In this document: piece after piece, positions 55,383 to 64,000 of the stretch
Numbering within the stretch: position 1 is the stretch's first letter
Layout of the letters: each line of letters opens with the position of its first letter
Source: Hylemonella sp.
GTDB lineage: Bacteria > Pseudomonadota > Gammaproteobacteria > Burkholderiales > Burkholderiaceae_C
Assembly (NCBI GenBank): GCA_030695415.1
Contig: JAUYQZ010000003.1
Location: forward strand, 62,001-126,000
DNA: 64,000 nucleotides
Reading direction: 5' to 3'
Position numbers and translations under genes: made by a program
Notes under the pieces: generated by a model
What the model was told of the DNA's origin: nothing
What the model saw: the letters and a program-made list of their open reading frames with translations, nothing else
Databases searched by the model: none

Positions 55383-56156
55383 TCAGGCCGCTTCCACGGC
55401 GCTGGCGTGCAGGCAGATGGCCGCAGCCGCCGCCACGTTGAGCGATTCCTCGCCGCCAGGCTGGGCGATGCGCACACGAAGCGTGGAGCGCGCCATCAGC
55501 TCGGCACCCACGCCCTGCCCTTCGTGGCCCAGGGCCCAGGCGCAGGGCCAGGGCAGCTTCTGACGATGGATCAGTTCCCCCTGGTGGGAGCTGGTCACGA
55601 TGATGGGCAGGGCCAGCGCGTCCAGCACATCGGGTGTCACCCCCTCGATCAGGTGCAGCCCGAAGTGCGCGCCCATGCCGGCGCGCAGCACCTTGGGGCT
55701 CCAGAGCGCCGCGGTGCCCTTGAGCGCGATCACCTGCTGGAAACCGAAGGCTGCAGCACTGCGCAGGATGGAGCCGACATTGCCGGCGTCCTGCACCCGG
55801 TCCAGGATGACCGCGGCCAGGCCGGGTTGCACGGTGGCATCGACGGGCAGGTCGAACACCAGCCCCAGACGCGCCGGGGACTCCAGCCCGCTGATGCCGT
55901 CGAACACGGCATCGGGCACCAGCACGGTCTTGGCCGCACAGGCGCCAAACTCGGCCGCAAACAGCGTCCAGGCCGATTCGGCAAACACGGCGATAGCCGG
56001 CTGACGCCCGCGTTGCAGGGCCGCGCGGCAAAGATGATCCCCCTCGACCCAGAAACGGCCGGCCTTGCGGTAAGCCGTGCTGTCCTGCGCCAGGCGGCGC
56101 AATTCCTTGAGCAAGGGGTTGTCGCGCGAACTGATAGTGATCGGCTCCTGACTCAC
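55383..56156 (-). CDS. TrmH/SpoU-family RNA methyltransferase
   Basis: SPOUT-class RNA 2'-O-methyltransferase of about 257 residues. An N-terminal substrate-binding domain ([27 protein letters not shown]) precedes the knotted catalytic domain with [33 protein letters not shown] and [15 protein letters not shown] choose the GTG at 56156, which overlaps the rnhB stop by four bases. Target RNA unknown (rRNA or tRNA). Confidence 0.9.
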   Translation of the reverse strand: MSQEPITISSRDNPLLKELRRLAQDSTAYRKAGRFWVEGDHLCRAALQRGRQPAIAVFAESAWTLFAAEFGACAAKTVLVPDAVFDGISGLESPARLGLVFDLPVDATVQPGLAAVILDRVQDAGNVGSILRSAAAFGFQQVIALKGTAALWSPKVLRAGMGAHFGLHLIEGVTPDVLDALALPIIVTSSHQGELIHRQKLPWPCAWALGHEGQGVGAELMARSTLRVRIAQPGGEESLNVAAAAAICLHASAVEAA

Positions 56157-56770
56157 CTCAAGACCTCCGTCACCGGCGCAAAAGTCTTGCGGTGCTGTGG
56201 ACAGGCGCCGTGCGCGCGCAGGGCCGCCAGATGTTCGGCGGTGCCGTAACCCTTGTGCGCGGCAAAGCCATATTGGGGAAATTCGCGGTCGTACTCGGCA
56301 CACCAGCGGTCGCGGTACACCTTGGCCAGGATGGACGCCGCTGAAATCGCCGGCACGGTGGCATCCCCCCTCACGATAGCCTCGGCCAGAACGTCCAGCA
56401 CGGGCAGCCGGTTGCCGTCCACCAGCACCTTGGCTGGCTTCAGGCGCAGGCCCTCAACGGCACGGCGCATGGCCAGCAGTGTGGCCTGCAGGATGTTGAG
56501 CCGGTCGATCTCCTCCACGCTGGCTTCGGCGATGGAACAGCAAAGGGCCTTGGCGCGGATCTCGTCGTACAGCCTCTCGCGCCTTGCGGCGGTGAGTTTC
56601 TTGGAATCCGCCAGGCCCTCAATCGGATGCAGGTCGTCCAGGATGACGGCGGCCGCCACCACGGGGCCGGCCAGCGGCCCGCGCCCGGCCTCATCCACCC
56701 CGGCCACCAGGCCCGGGGTGTCCCAAACCAGGGTGGCCTGCTCAGCCAGCAAGAACTTGCGCGATCGCAT
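56153..56770 (-). CDS. rnhB: Ribonuclease HII
   Basis: Removes RNA from RNA-DNA hybrids and single ribonucleotides from DNA; 205 residues. Active-site acids are in [19 protein letters not shown] and [10 protein letters not shown], with [12 protein letters not shown] and [11 protein letters not shown] near the end. The ATG at 56770 starts 29 bases inside the end of lpxB. Confidence 0.95.
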   Translation of the reverse strand: MRSRKFLLAEQATLVWDTPGLVAGVDEAGRGPLAGPVVAAAVILDDLHPIEGLADSKKLTAARRERLYDEIRAKALCCSIAEASVEEIDRLNILQATLLAMRRAVEGLRLKPAKVLVDGNRLPVLDVLAEAIVRGDATVPAISAASILAKVYRDRWCAEYDREFPQYGFAAHKGYGTAEHLAALRAHGACPQHRKTFAPVTEVLR

Positions 56771-57911
56771 CGGCCGCCAATCGGGGGGTGTCGCGCCGCA
56801 ACTCATCGTGCAGCGCGCTGAAGGTCTGCTCCAGGGCTGACACACGCTCGGGCGCATCCAGCCACTGCAGGGTGGCCGCGGCCAGCTTCGCGGGGCTGGC
56901 TGCGTGCTGGATCAACTCAGGCACCACGAAGTCACGGCACAGGATATTGGGCAGACCGATCCAGGCTTGCAGGTGCTTGCGCTTCATGAGCTGGTAAGTG
57001 AGCCAGTTCATGTTGTACGCGATCACCATGGGACGCTTGAACAGCGCAGCCTCCAGCGTGGCCGTACCGCTGGCGATCAGGGTCACGTCACAGGCCGCCA
57101 GAACGGCGTGCGACTGGCCGTCGACGATGTGCAGCTTCCCGTCCATCCCGGCAGCCCGGGCGGCGCGCTCAATGGCGGGACGCAGGGCGGCCAGCGCCGG
57201 CACCAGGCAATGGAGTCCCGGGCGACTGCGCTGCATCAGCTCAGCGGCGCGGAAGAACCGCTCGGCCAGGTACTTGATCTCGGACGCGCGACTGCCCGGC
57301 AGGATGGCCACCACCTGTGCGTCGGCGGGCAGGCCGAGCGCGGCACGGGCCGCAGCGCGGTCAGGCACCATGGGGATCACATTGGCCAGGGGGTGCCCCA
57401 CGTAGGTGGCGGCAATGCCGTGCTGTGCCAGCAGTTCGACCTCAAAAGGAAAAATGCACAGCACATGGTCGACACTGCGTTTGATCTTCTCGATGCGCTC
57501 GGGCCGCCAGGCCCAGATCGAGGGGCAGACGAAGTGCGCGGTTTTCACGCCCGCAACCTTGAGGTCGCGCTCCAGGTCCAGGTTGAAGTCCGGCGCATCG
57601 ACACCGATGAAGGCATCCGGCTTGTCGCGCAGCAAACGCTGCTTGAGTTGTTCGCGGATGCCAACGATCTCGCGGTAGTGGCGCAAGACCTCGACGTAGC
57701 CTCGCACAGCCAGCTTGTCACTGGGCCACCAAGCCTGGAAACCGCGTTTGACCATCTGCGGCCCGCCGATGCCCAGGGTCTGCACCCCGGGCCAACGGCT
57801 CTTCAGGCCGTCGAGCAAGAGGCCGGCCAGCAGGTCACCGGAGGTTTCCCCGGCAACCATGGCGACTCTAGGGGCCCCCACGCTTGCCACCTCGTGTGCT
57901 GCGCTGGACAT
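56742..57911 (-). CDS. lpxB: Lipid-A-disaccharide synthase
   Basis: GT19 enzyme joining UDP-diacylglucosamine and lipid X in lipid A synthesis; 389 residues from the ATG at 57911. Characteristic blocks are [49 protein letters not shown] and [13 protein letters not shown]. The frame stays open to an ATG at 58040, but those 43 extra residues are Gly/Ala/Pro-rich and come from a palindromic repeat, so the shorter protein is preferred. Confidence 0.95.
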   Translation of the reverse strand: MSSAAHEVASVGAPRVAMVAGETSGDLLAGLLLDGLKSRWPGVQTLGIGGPQMVKRGFQAWWPSDKLAVRGYVEVLRHYREIVGIREQLKQRLLRDKPDAFIGVDAPDFNLDLERDLKVAGVKTAHFVCPSIWAWRPERIEKIKRSVDHVLCIFPFEVELLAQHGIAATYVGHPLANVIPMVPDRAAARAALGLPADAQVVAILPGSRASEIKYLAERFFRAAELMQRSRPGLHCLVPALAALRPAIERAARAAGMDGKLHIVDGQSHAVLAACDVTLIASGTATLEAALFKRPMVIAYNMNWLTYQLMKRKHLQAWIGLPNILCRDFVVPELIQHAASPAKLAAATLQWLDAPERVSALEQTFSALHDELRRDTPRLAADAIAQVLAG

Positions 57912-58040
57912 GTCGCTGCGAGACGCAGCGCCTCTTCCGTCCGTCCTTGCCTGCGCAGGCAGGCAAGGAGCCGCGGCCGTCAGCCCCGCGGGGGCCTTCG
58001 CACCTTGGGGCGGCCCGGCGGTGCTCAGGGGCGCGTTCAT
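57912..58040. repeat. Palindromic intergenic repeat between lpxA and lpxB
   Basis: The stretch before lpxB holds CTTGCCTGC...GCAGGCAAG (about 57948-57969) and a GC-rich segment with CCGCGGGGGCC and CTTGGGGCGGCCC. It keeps the lpxB frame open without family similarity. It resembles the element at 18722-18750 in base content and likely belongs to a dispersed repeat class of this genome. Confidence 0.5.
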
Positions 58041-58046
58041 GGCATG

Positions 58047-58841
58047 TCAGCGGATGATGCCGCGTTGCGGCGTGGTCTGGGAGAGGAAGTCCTGCATCAT
58101 GGCGACGTCAGGCGCCGCCTCGGGATAGCGCTCGGTCAGCGTGCCGATCTGCGCCCGCGCCTGCTCCAGCGTCAATCCATCGCGGTACAGGGCCTTGTGC
58201 ATGGCCTTGACGGCGTCGATGCGTTCCGGCGAGAAACCACGGCGGCGCAGACCTTCGAAGTTCATGGACCGCGCCTGGGCCGGCTGGCCCTGACCCATCA
58301 CGAAGGGAGGCAAGTCGCCGAACAACAGGGAACACATGGCAGTCATGCTGTGGGCACCGATGCGCACGAACTGGTGCACCACGGTGTAGCCACCCAGGAT
58401 GACCCAGTCGCCCACGACCACATGACCCGCGAGCTGCGTGTTGTTCGCGAAGGTAACGTGGTTGCCCACCAGACAGTCATGGGCGAGATGGGTGTACGCC
58501 ATCATCCAGTTGTCGTTGCCCAGACGGGTCACGCCGCCGCCCTGCACCGTTCCGATGTGGTAGGTGCTGTATTCGCGCACGGTGTTGCGGTCGCCGATGA
58601 TGAGTTCGCAGGGCTCGCCCTTGTACTTCTTGTCCTGGTTGTCCGAACCCAGGGAGACAAACTGGAAGAAACGGTTGTCGCAACCGATGGTGGTGTGCCC
58701 CTCGACGACGCAGTGCGAGGCGATGCGCGTACCGGCACCGATCTTCACGTGCGGACCAACCACCGTGTACGGACCCACCGCCACCGTGCTGTCCAGTTCG
58801 GCCTTGGGATCGACAAGGGCCGTCGGGTGGATCAGGCTCAC
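58047..58841 (-). CDS. lpxA: UDP-N-acetylglucosamine acyltransferase
   Basis: First enzyme of lipid A synthesis; 264 residues. Left-handed beta helix made of hexapeptide repeats from [22 protein letters not shown] to [19 protein letters not shown], with the catalytic histidine in [13 protein letters not shown], then the C-terminal helical domain [15 protein letters not shown] ([15 protein letters not shown]). It lies 15 bases after fabZ. Confidence 0.97.
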   Translation of the reverse strand: MSLIHPTALVDPKAELDSTVAVGPYTVVGPHVKIGAGTRIASHCVVEGHTTIGCDNRFFQFVSLGSDNQDKKYKGEPCELIIGDRNTVREYSTYHIGTVQGGGVTRLGNDNWMMAYTHLAHDCLVGNHVTFANNTQLAGHVVVGDWVILGGYTVVHQFVRIGAHSMTAMCSLLFGDLPPFVMGQGQPAQARSMNFEGLRRRGFSPERIDAVKAMHKALYRDGLTLEQARAQIGTLTERYPEAAPDVAMMQDFLSQTTPQRGIIR

Positions 58842-58856
58842 GCTACCGTCCCCCGC

Positions 58857-59300
58857 TCAGGCGATCTTGCGCATAGTGCACATGAGCTCGGCTTCCACCG
58901 CCAGCTCCTCGCCCACCAAGGCCCGGGCCTTGAACTTGAAGATGCCGGCCTTCATGCGATCGAGGTCGACCTCCAGGATCAGCTGGTCGCCCGGCTCCAC
59001 CGGGCGCTTGAAGCGCGCCCCGTCGATGCCGGCAAAGTAGTAGACGGTGTTGTCATCCAGCTCGGTGTCCAGCGTCTCGAATGAGAGCAGCGCCGCGGCC
59101 TGGGCCAGGGCCTCCAGCATCAATACGCCGGGCATCACCGGGCGGTGCGGAAAGTGACCGTTGAAGAACTGCTCGTTGATGGTGACGTTCTTGAGCGCCT
59201 TGATGCGCTTGCCCTTTTCGACCTCCAGCACCCGGTCCACCAGCAGGAAGGGGTAGCGGTGCGGCAATTTCTTGAGGATCTGGTGGATGTCCATCATCAT
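58857..59300 (-). CDS. fabZ: 3-hydroxyacyl-ACP dehydratase FabZ
   Basis: Hot-dog-fold dehydratase of fatty acid synthesis; 147 residues. Catalytic histidine in [22 protein letters not shown] and the opening [20 protein letters not shown]. The start overlaps the lpxD stop by four bases. It competes with LpxA/LpxD (and OlsB-type enzymes) for 3-hydroxyacyl-ACP. Confidence 0.97.
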   Translation of the reverse strand: MMMDIHQILKKLPHRYPFLLVDRVLEVEKGKRIKALKNVTINEQFFNGHFPHRPVMPGVLMLEALAQAAALLSFETLDTELDDNTVYYFAGIDGARFKRPVEPGDQLILEVDLDRMKAGIFKFKARALVGEELAVEAELMCTMRKIA

Positions 59301-60280
59301 TTTTTCGTTTCCTTCATTTCTTTTTCAAGCGCACGCAGGCGTTCTCGCAGGGTGGACAGCTGTTTCAAGGTCGCAGCGTTCTTTTCCCAGGAAGCATTGT
59401 CTTCCAGCGGGTAGAAGCCAGTGTAGTGGCCCGGCTTGTTGAGCGAGCGCGTGACCAGCGAGAAGGAGGACACGTTGACCCCGTCCGCGATGCTCAAATG
59501 GCCCAGCACCCCGGCGCTGCCGCCAATCGTGCAATTGGCCCCGATGGTGGCACTGCCGGCCACGCCCACGCAACCAGCCATGGCGGTGTTGCGGCCCACC
59601 CGCACGTTGTGACCGATCTGGATCAGATTGTCGAGCTTGACGCCGTCCTCGATCACCGTGTCGCTCAGTGCGCCGCGGTCGATGCAGGTATTGGCCCCAA
59701 TCTCGACGTCATTGCCGATGCGCACAGCACCCAGCTGCTCGATCTTCTCCCAGCGCTCGCCATCCTTGGCAAAGCCAAACCCGTCGGCGCCGATCACCAC
59801 GCCCGGGTGCAGGATGCAGCGCTCGCCAATCACGCAGTCCTCGCTGACGGTCACTCGGGACTTGAGAACGCTGTGTGCGCCAATACGTGCGCCACGTTCG
59901 ACCACGCACAAAGGCCCGATCTCGGCCAGTGCATCGATCCGGGCCTCAGGGTGAATCACTGCGCTTGGATGGATGCGCGACCCGGCAGGCCATTGACGCG
60001 CCCGCCGCCAAAGCTGGGTCACGCGGGCGAAGTAGAGATAGGGGTTTTCAGCAACGATGCAGGCACCACGGGCGGCAGCCTCGGCCTGCATCTGGGGCCC
60101 AACGATCACGCAGCCGGCACGCGTGACCGCCAACTGCTGACGATACTTGGGATTGCTGAGGAAGCTGAGATGCTGCGGCTCGGCCACGTCGAGGGGGGCC
60201 AAGGCCAGGATCTCCAGGGCGGGGTCGCCATGCAACTCTCCCCCGAGCTGCTCGACGATGTTGCCTAGACGAAATGCCAC
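59297..60280 (-). CDS. lpxD: UDP-3-O-acylglucosamine N-acyltransferase
   Basis: Third enzyme of lipid A synthesis; 327 residues. The N-terminal uridine-binding domain ([19 protein letters not shown]) precedes the hexapeptide helix with [17 protein letters not shown] and the catalytic histidine in [12 protein letters not shown] charged C-terminal helix ([21 protein letters not shown]) follows. Confidence 0.97.
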   Translation of the reverse strand: MAFRLGNIVEQLGGELHGDPALEILALAPLDVAEPQHLSFLSNPKYRQQLAVTRAGCVIVGPQMQAEAAARGACIVAENPYLYFARVTQLWRRARQWPAGSRIHPSAVIHPEARIDALAEIGPLCVVERGARIGAHSVLKSRVTVSEDCVIGERCILHPGVVIGADGFGFAKDGERWEKIEQLGAVRIGNDVEIGANTCIDRGALSDTVIEDGVKLDNLIQIGHNVRVGRNTAMAGCVGVAGSATIGANCTIGGSAGVLGHLSIADGVNVSSFSLVTRSLNKPGHYTGFYPLEDNASWEKNAATLKQLSTLRERLRALEKEMKETKK

Positions 60281-60311
60281 ACGCGATCTGCCCGCAAGTA
60301 ACCCTGCGACC

Positions 60312-60824
60312 TTACTTGGTCACCGTGGCGTTCAGGGCCTTGATCACCTTGTCGGTGATGTCGTGCCGGGGGTTGACATAGACCGCTTCCTGCAGGATCA
60401 GGTCGTATTTCTCGGCGTCGGCCACCTGTTTGACCACGCGGTTGGCACGTTCGAACACCTGCTGCAACTCCTCATTGCGGCGGGCATTGAGGTCTTCCTG
60501 GAACTCGCGGCGCTTGCGCTGGAAGTCGCGATCCAGTTCGACCAGTTGCTTCTGCCGCGTGGCGCGCTGGCTTTCCGACAGCGTGGGAGCCTCGCGCTCA
60601 AGCTGCTCTGCCTGGTTCTTGATACCGGCCCCCTGGGCCTGCAGCTCTTTCTCGCGCTTGGAGAACTCCTGCTCCAGCTTGGCCTGTGCATTCTTGGCGG
60701 GCACCGTCTCCTTGATGATGCGATCGAGGCTGACGAAGCCGAGACGGAATTCCTGGGCCAACACCGGCGCAGCCAGCAGACTCAGGCCCAGCAGCAGGTA
60801 GGCAGGGCGGAGGAAGTTCTTCAT
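60312..60824 (-). CDS. skp: Periplasmic chaperone Skp (OmpH)
   Basis: Holds unfolded outer-membrane proteins on the way to BamA; 170 residues. Signal peptide [14 protein letters not shown] cleaved before [14 protein letters not shown] long coiled coil ([24 protein letters not shown]) forms the tentacle. Its start adjoins the bamA stop. Confidence 0.94.
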   Translation of the reverse strand: MKNFLRPAYLLLGLSLLAAPVLAQEFRLGFVSLDRIIKETVPAKNAQAKLEQEFSKREKELQAQGAGIKNQAEQLEREAPTLSESQRATRQKQLVELDRDFQRKRREFQEDLNARRNEELQQVFERANRVVKQVADAEKYDLILQEAVYVNPRHDITDKVIKALNATVTK

Positions 60825-63115
60825 CAGAATGTGGTCCCGATCTGGAATTGCAGATATTGGATTCTATCGCCTTCGAATTGCCGCAGGGGACGGGCAAAGG
60901 CCAGTCGCAGCGGCCCCAGGGGCGAGATCCAGCTGATACCGACACCGCCGGCCGCCCGGAAGTTAGCCGGATCGATCGGGTCGTCCGGCCCATAGATGTT
61001 GCCGGTATCGACAAAGGTGTAGACGCGCAGCGTCCGGTCATTGCCGGTACCGGGGAAAGGCGCCTGCAGTTCGAAGTTGAAGTTGACCTTTTTCGAACCG
61101 CCATAGGTCAGCCCGGTGACCGTATCACGTGGGCCCAGGCTGCCGGCCTCGAAACCGCGCACCGAACCCAGGCCGCCGCCATAGAAGTTCTTGAACAGCG
61201 GATAGGGTTTGCCGTCGATGCCCTGGCCCAGGGCCAGGTCCGAATTGAAGGCAAAGGTGTATTGCTTGGTCAGCGGTACATAGTGCTGATAGTTGTAAGT
61301 GCCCCGGATGTAGCGCACCTCGCCGAAGGTACTCCATTCGGCCGTGGCCCGCTGGAAGTTGCCACGTGTTGGCACCAGAGCGCTGTCCCGGTTGTCCCGC
61401 CCCCAGCCCAGGGTCAGGGGAACCGCTGTGCTCGCGTACCCGAACTGATCACCATAGTTCCTGAAGGCCAAGGGCAGATTGTCGCCCGGAACGATCTCGA
61501 TGCGCTCGACGCCGCCCCCCAGGAAGACGGTGTCGCGCTCGGTGAAAGGTATGCCAAAGCGCAAGCTTCCACCGGTGGTCTCCACCGCATACGACGACGG
61601 GGATATGAACGGACGCGAAACACGCTGGTAGACATCGATCGTTCTGGAGACGCCATCCTTCGTGAAGTAGGGGTCCGTCGTGTTGATCACGATGATACGG
61701 TTGATCCGGCTGGTATTGATCTGGATGCCCAGCGAATTGCCGCTGCCAAAAGCGTTCTGCTGGTTCAGGCCAAGCATCAGCCCCAGCCCCTCGTTGCTGG
61801 AAATGCCGGCCCCCACGGTCAGGCTGCCGGTCGGCCGCTCGACCACCTTCATGGTCAGATCCACCTGATCAGCCGTTCCCGGCACTTCAGCTGTTTCCAT
61901 CGTGACTTCGCTGAAGTAGCCCAGGCGGTCGACCCGGTTGCGGGACAGGCGGATCTTGTCACCGTCGTACCAGGACGATTCGTACTGACGGAATTCGCGG
62001 CGGATCACCTCATCGCGCGTGCGGTTGTTGCCAGCCACATTGACACGGCGCACATAGGCACGACGCGAGGGCTCGGCCTGCAGCACCAGTGTCACCCGGC
62101 TGGTGCTGCGGTCAATGTCGGGCACGGACTGGACGCGGGCGAAGGCATAGCCGAAACGCCCGAAATAATCCGTGAACGCCTTGACTGTCTCGGCCACCCG
62201 GTCAGCGTTGTAGGCTTCGCCGGGGCGGATCGACACCAGCGCCTTGAACTCGTCCTCGCGTCCCAGGTAGTTGCCCGCCAGACGCACCCCGGCCACGACA
62301 AAACGCTCGCCCTCGGTCACGTTGTGGGTGATGGAAATATCCTGCTTGTTGGGGGCGATGGCGACCTGCGTCGAGTCAATCCGGAACTCCAGATAGCCCC
62401 GAGCCAGGTAATAAGAGCGCATCGTCTCGATGTCGGCATTGAGCTTGGCTCGCGAATAGCGGTCGGACTTGGTGTACCAGCTCATCCAGTTGCCAGTGTC
62501 CAGGTCGAACAGGTTGCGCAAGGTGGACTCGGAGAACGCCTTGTTGCCGACGATACGGATCTCGCTGATCCTGGCCGGCTCGCCTTCGCTGACGGTGAAG
62601 GCCAGGCTCACGCGGTTGCGCTCGACCGGTGTCACGGTGCTGACCACCTCGGCCGCGTATAGGCTGCGGTTGATGTACTGGCGCTTGAGCTCCTGCTCGG
62701 CGCGGTCCAGCAGGGCCTTGTCGAAAGGTCGCCCCTCGGCCAGGCCGATGTCCTTCAGCGCCTTGGTCAGCACAGCCTTATCGAACTCGCGGGTCCCGAT
62801 GAACTCGACGCCAGCCACGCTCGGCCGCTCCTCGACCACCACCACCAGCACGTCGCCTTTGATCTCCAGCCGCACGTCGGTGAAAAGGCCCAGGGCAAAC
62901 AGAGCACGGATCGATGCGGTGCCCTTCTCGTCGCTGTAGGCATCCCCCACGCGCAAGGGCATGGAGGCGAACACGGTACCCGGTTCGACGCGTTGCAAGC
63001 CCTCGACCTGGATGTCGCTGATCTTGAAGGGCTCAGCGGCCCAGGCCATGTGCGCAGCCATCAACAGGGTTGCCACCAGGGCGGCGGCACGCAGGCTATA
63101 TCGTTTGAATTGCAT
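60824..63115 (-). CDS. bamA: Outer membrane assembly factor BamA
   Basis: Core of the beta-barrel assembly machine; 763 residues. Signal peptide ends AAHMAWA before AEPFKISDIQVEGLQRV. Five POTRA domains span about 25-420, followed by the 16-strand barrel. The conserved barrel loop VRGFEAGSLGPRD is present, and the last strand ends in LQFQIGTTF with the terminal phenylalanine needed for assembly. Confidence 0.97.
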   Translation of the reverse strand: MQFKRYSLRAAALVATLLMAAHMAWAAEPFKISDIQVEGLQRVEPGTVFASMPLRVGDAYSDEKGTASIRALFALGLFTDVRLEIKGDVLVVVVEERPSVAGVEFIGTREFDKAVLTKALKDIGLAEGRPFDKALLDRAEQELKRQYINRSLYAAEVVSTVTPVERNRVSLAFTVSEGEPARISEIRIVGNKAFSESTLRNLFDLDTGNWMSWYTKSDRYSRAKLNADIETMRSYYLARGYLEFRIDSTQVAIAPNKQDISITHNVTEGERFVVAGVRLAGNYLGREDEFKALVSIRPGEAYNADRVAETVKAFTDYFGRFGYAFARVQSVPDIDRSTSRVTLVLQAEPSRRAYVRRVNVAGNNRTRDEVIRREFRQYESSWYDGDKIRLSRNRVDRLGYFSEVTMETAEVPGTADQVDLTMKVVERPTGSLTVGAGISSNEGLGLMLGLNQQNAFGSGNSLGIQINTSRINRIIVINTTDPYFTKDGVSRTIDVYQRVSRPFISPSSYAVETTGGSLRFGIPFTERDTVFLGGGVERIEIVPGDNLPLAFRNYGDQFGYASTAVPLTLGWGRDNRDSALVPTRGNFQRATAEWSTFGEVRYIRGTYNYQHYVPLTKQYTFAFNSDLALGQGIDGKPYPLFKNFYGGGLGSVRGFEAGSLGPRDTVTGLTYGGSKKVNFNFELQAPFPGTGNDRTLRVYTFVDTGNIYGPDDPIDPANFRAAGGVGISWISPLGPLRLAFARPLRQFEGDRIQYLQFQIGTTF

Positions 63116-63161
63116 CGGTCAACTTGAAATTTGGCTGGGGCACACCGTCGGGTCCGGTGGT

Positions 63162-64000
63162 TCAGCCCAGGAGACGGGCCAGGTCATTGAACAACGCGAT
63201 GGACATCATGAGCGCCAACACGGCAACACCGGCGCGCTGCATGCGCTCCAGCCAGACATCCGCCACGGGCTTGCCTGTCACACCCTCCCAAAGATAATAC
63301 ATCAGGTGTCCGCCATCGAGCACCGGCAAGGGCAGCAGGTTGAGCACGCCCAGGCTGACACTGATCAGTGCCAGAAAGACCAGATATTGCGTCAGCCCCA
63401 TGCTGGCGGACCGTCCGGCGTAATCGGCGATGGTCAACGGACCGCTGAGGTTTTTCAGCGAAGCCTCACCCACCAGCATGCGGCCCAGGGTGCGCACGGT
63501 CAGCAGTGACACGTCCCAGGTCTTCTCGACGCCCAGCCACAGGCCTTCCAGCACGCCGTGCTGCACCATGATCATCTCGGGAGCGGCCCCCACATAGGCA
63601 CCGATGCGCCCGACCACCGCTGCGCCCTGCTGCTGGACTTCGGGGGTCACGTCCAGGGTGATGATGGCACCCTTGCGCTCGATGCGCCAGCTCTTCGTCA
63701 GGGCCTGCCCCTCCCGCACGGAGGCGCGGATCAGCTCGCGCAGCTGTCGCCCGTCCTTCACGATCACCCCGCCCAGGTCCAGCACCAGATCGCCCGGCCG
63801 CAGGCCGGCACGATCGGCAGCGCTGCCCGGCACGATGTCACCGATCTCCGGCCGGCTCAGCGGCGCGACGATGCCGATGCGCTCGAACAGCTGGGCATCC
63901 GCATCGCTCACCGCCATGCTCGCCAGCGGCAGCACGACCTCGGTCGGGGCGCGTGCGCGCGCATCGCTCAGCTCCAGGCGCACATCGCGCCCCTCCAGCG
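63162..64000 (-). CDS. rseP: Site-2 protease RseP, N-terminal part outside window
   Basis: Intramembrane zinc protease that cuts RseA-type anti-sigma factors; about 279 C-terminal residues are present and the frame runs off at base 64000. A PDZ domain is visible (IGDIVPGSAADRAGLRPGDLVLDLGGVIV). The C-terminal part has the LDG motif NLLPLPVLDGGHLMYYLWE, which completes the metal site, and two membrane segments. The HExxH motif would lie beyond the edge. It precedes bamA, the conserved order. Confidence 0.95.
   Translation of the reverse strand, partial: LEGRDVRLELSDARARAPTEVVLPLASMAVSDADAQLFERIGIVAPLSRPEIGDIVPGSAADRAGLRPGDLVLDLGGVIVKDGRQLRELIRASVREGQALTKSWRIERKGAIITLDVTPEVQQQGAAVVGRIGAYVGAAPEMIMVQHGVLEGLWLGVEKTWDVSLLTVRTLGRMLVGEASLKNLSGPLTIADYAGRSASMGLTQYLVFLALISVSLGVLNLLPLPVLDGGHLMYYLWEGVTGKPVADVWLERMQRAGVAVLALMMSIALFNDLARLLG

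Overview
The window is a GC-rich chromosomal segment whose gene content and order fit a betaproteobacterium of the order Burkholderiales, most likely family Comamonadaceae. The blocks carA-carB-greA-DUF4149-yhbY/rlmE-ftsH-folP-glmM and rseP-bamA-skp-lpxD-fabZ-lpxA-lpxB-rnhB-trmH are typical of that group. The assignment rests on gene content and order; no rRNA or tRNA gene was seen, and no insertion sequence, prophage or CRISPR array.

Layout. 1-5.6 kb: an AddAB-like DNA repair pair on the minus strand (helicase cut by the window edge, then nuclease), separated by a 0.4 kb gap holding a large inverted repeat. 5.6-11 kb: trxA, rho, rpmE (type B), a membrane glycosyltransferase-like protein and a MATE exporter on the plus strand. 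11-18 kb: the complete phosphate uptake and sensing operon pstS-pstC-pstA-pstB-phoU-phoB-phoR (minus), with tandem Pho boxes before pstS and a small lipoprotein next door. 18-23.5 kb: a CheX-like / CheY-like / CheA-like signalling set, exopolyphosphatase and a TesA-like esterase. 23.5-25 kb: two small membrane proteins and a HigBA-like toxin-antitoxin pair. 25-34.5 kb: psd, an aminotransferase, an Mpo1-like membrane protein, a GT4 glycosyltransferase, lplT, ugd and an EAL-GGDEF protein. 34.5-41 kb: a basic DNA-binding-like protein, sixA, ppk1, and a tightly coupled GT4 / PlcP-like / OlsB-like operon with an unknown gene at its head. 41-44 kb: an arsenic operon with an uncharacterised ATP-grasp-like protein. 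44-64 kb: the two housekeeping blocks named above, ending in a truncated rseP.

The most interesting theme is phosphate starvation. Reading by eye I find Pho-box-like sites (TGTCA-type half-sites exactly 11 bp apart, 11 to 14 of 18 matches to the enterobacterial consensus) before pstS, the small lipoprotein, the Mpo1-like gene, the GT4 gene, ugd, ppk1 and the unknown gene that heads the olsB-plcP-GT operon. The encoded functions fit one programme: take up phosphate (Pst), store it (Ppk, Ppx), strip phosphate from phospholipids (PlcP-like), rebuild the membrane with phosphorus-free lipids (OlsB-like ornithine lipid synthesis; GT4 enzymes with UDP-glucuronate from Ugd for glycolipids) and recycle lysophospholipids (LplT). 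Three poorly understood genes (lipoprotein, Mpo1-like, 40363-40863 unknown) appear to belong to the same regulon. This regulon is inference from motif spacing and gene function, and needs a scored motif search and expression data.
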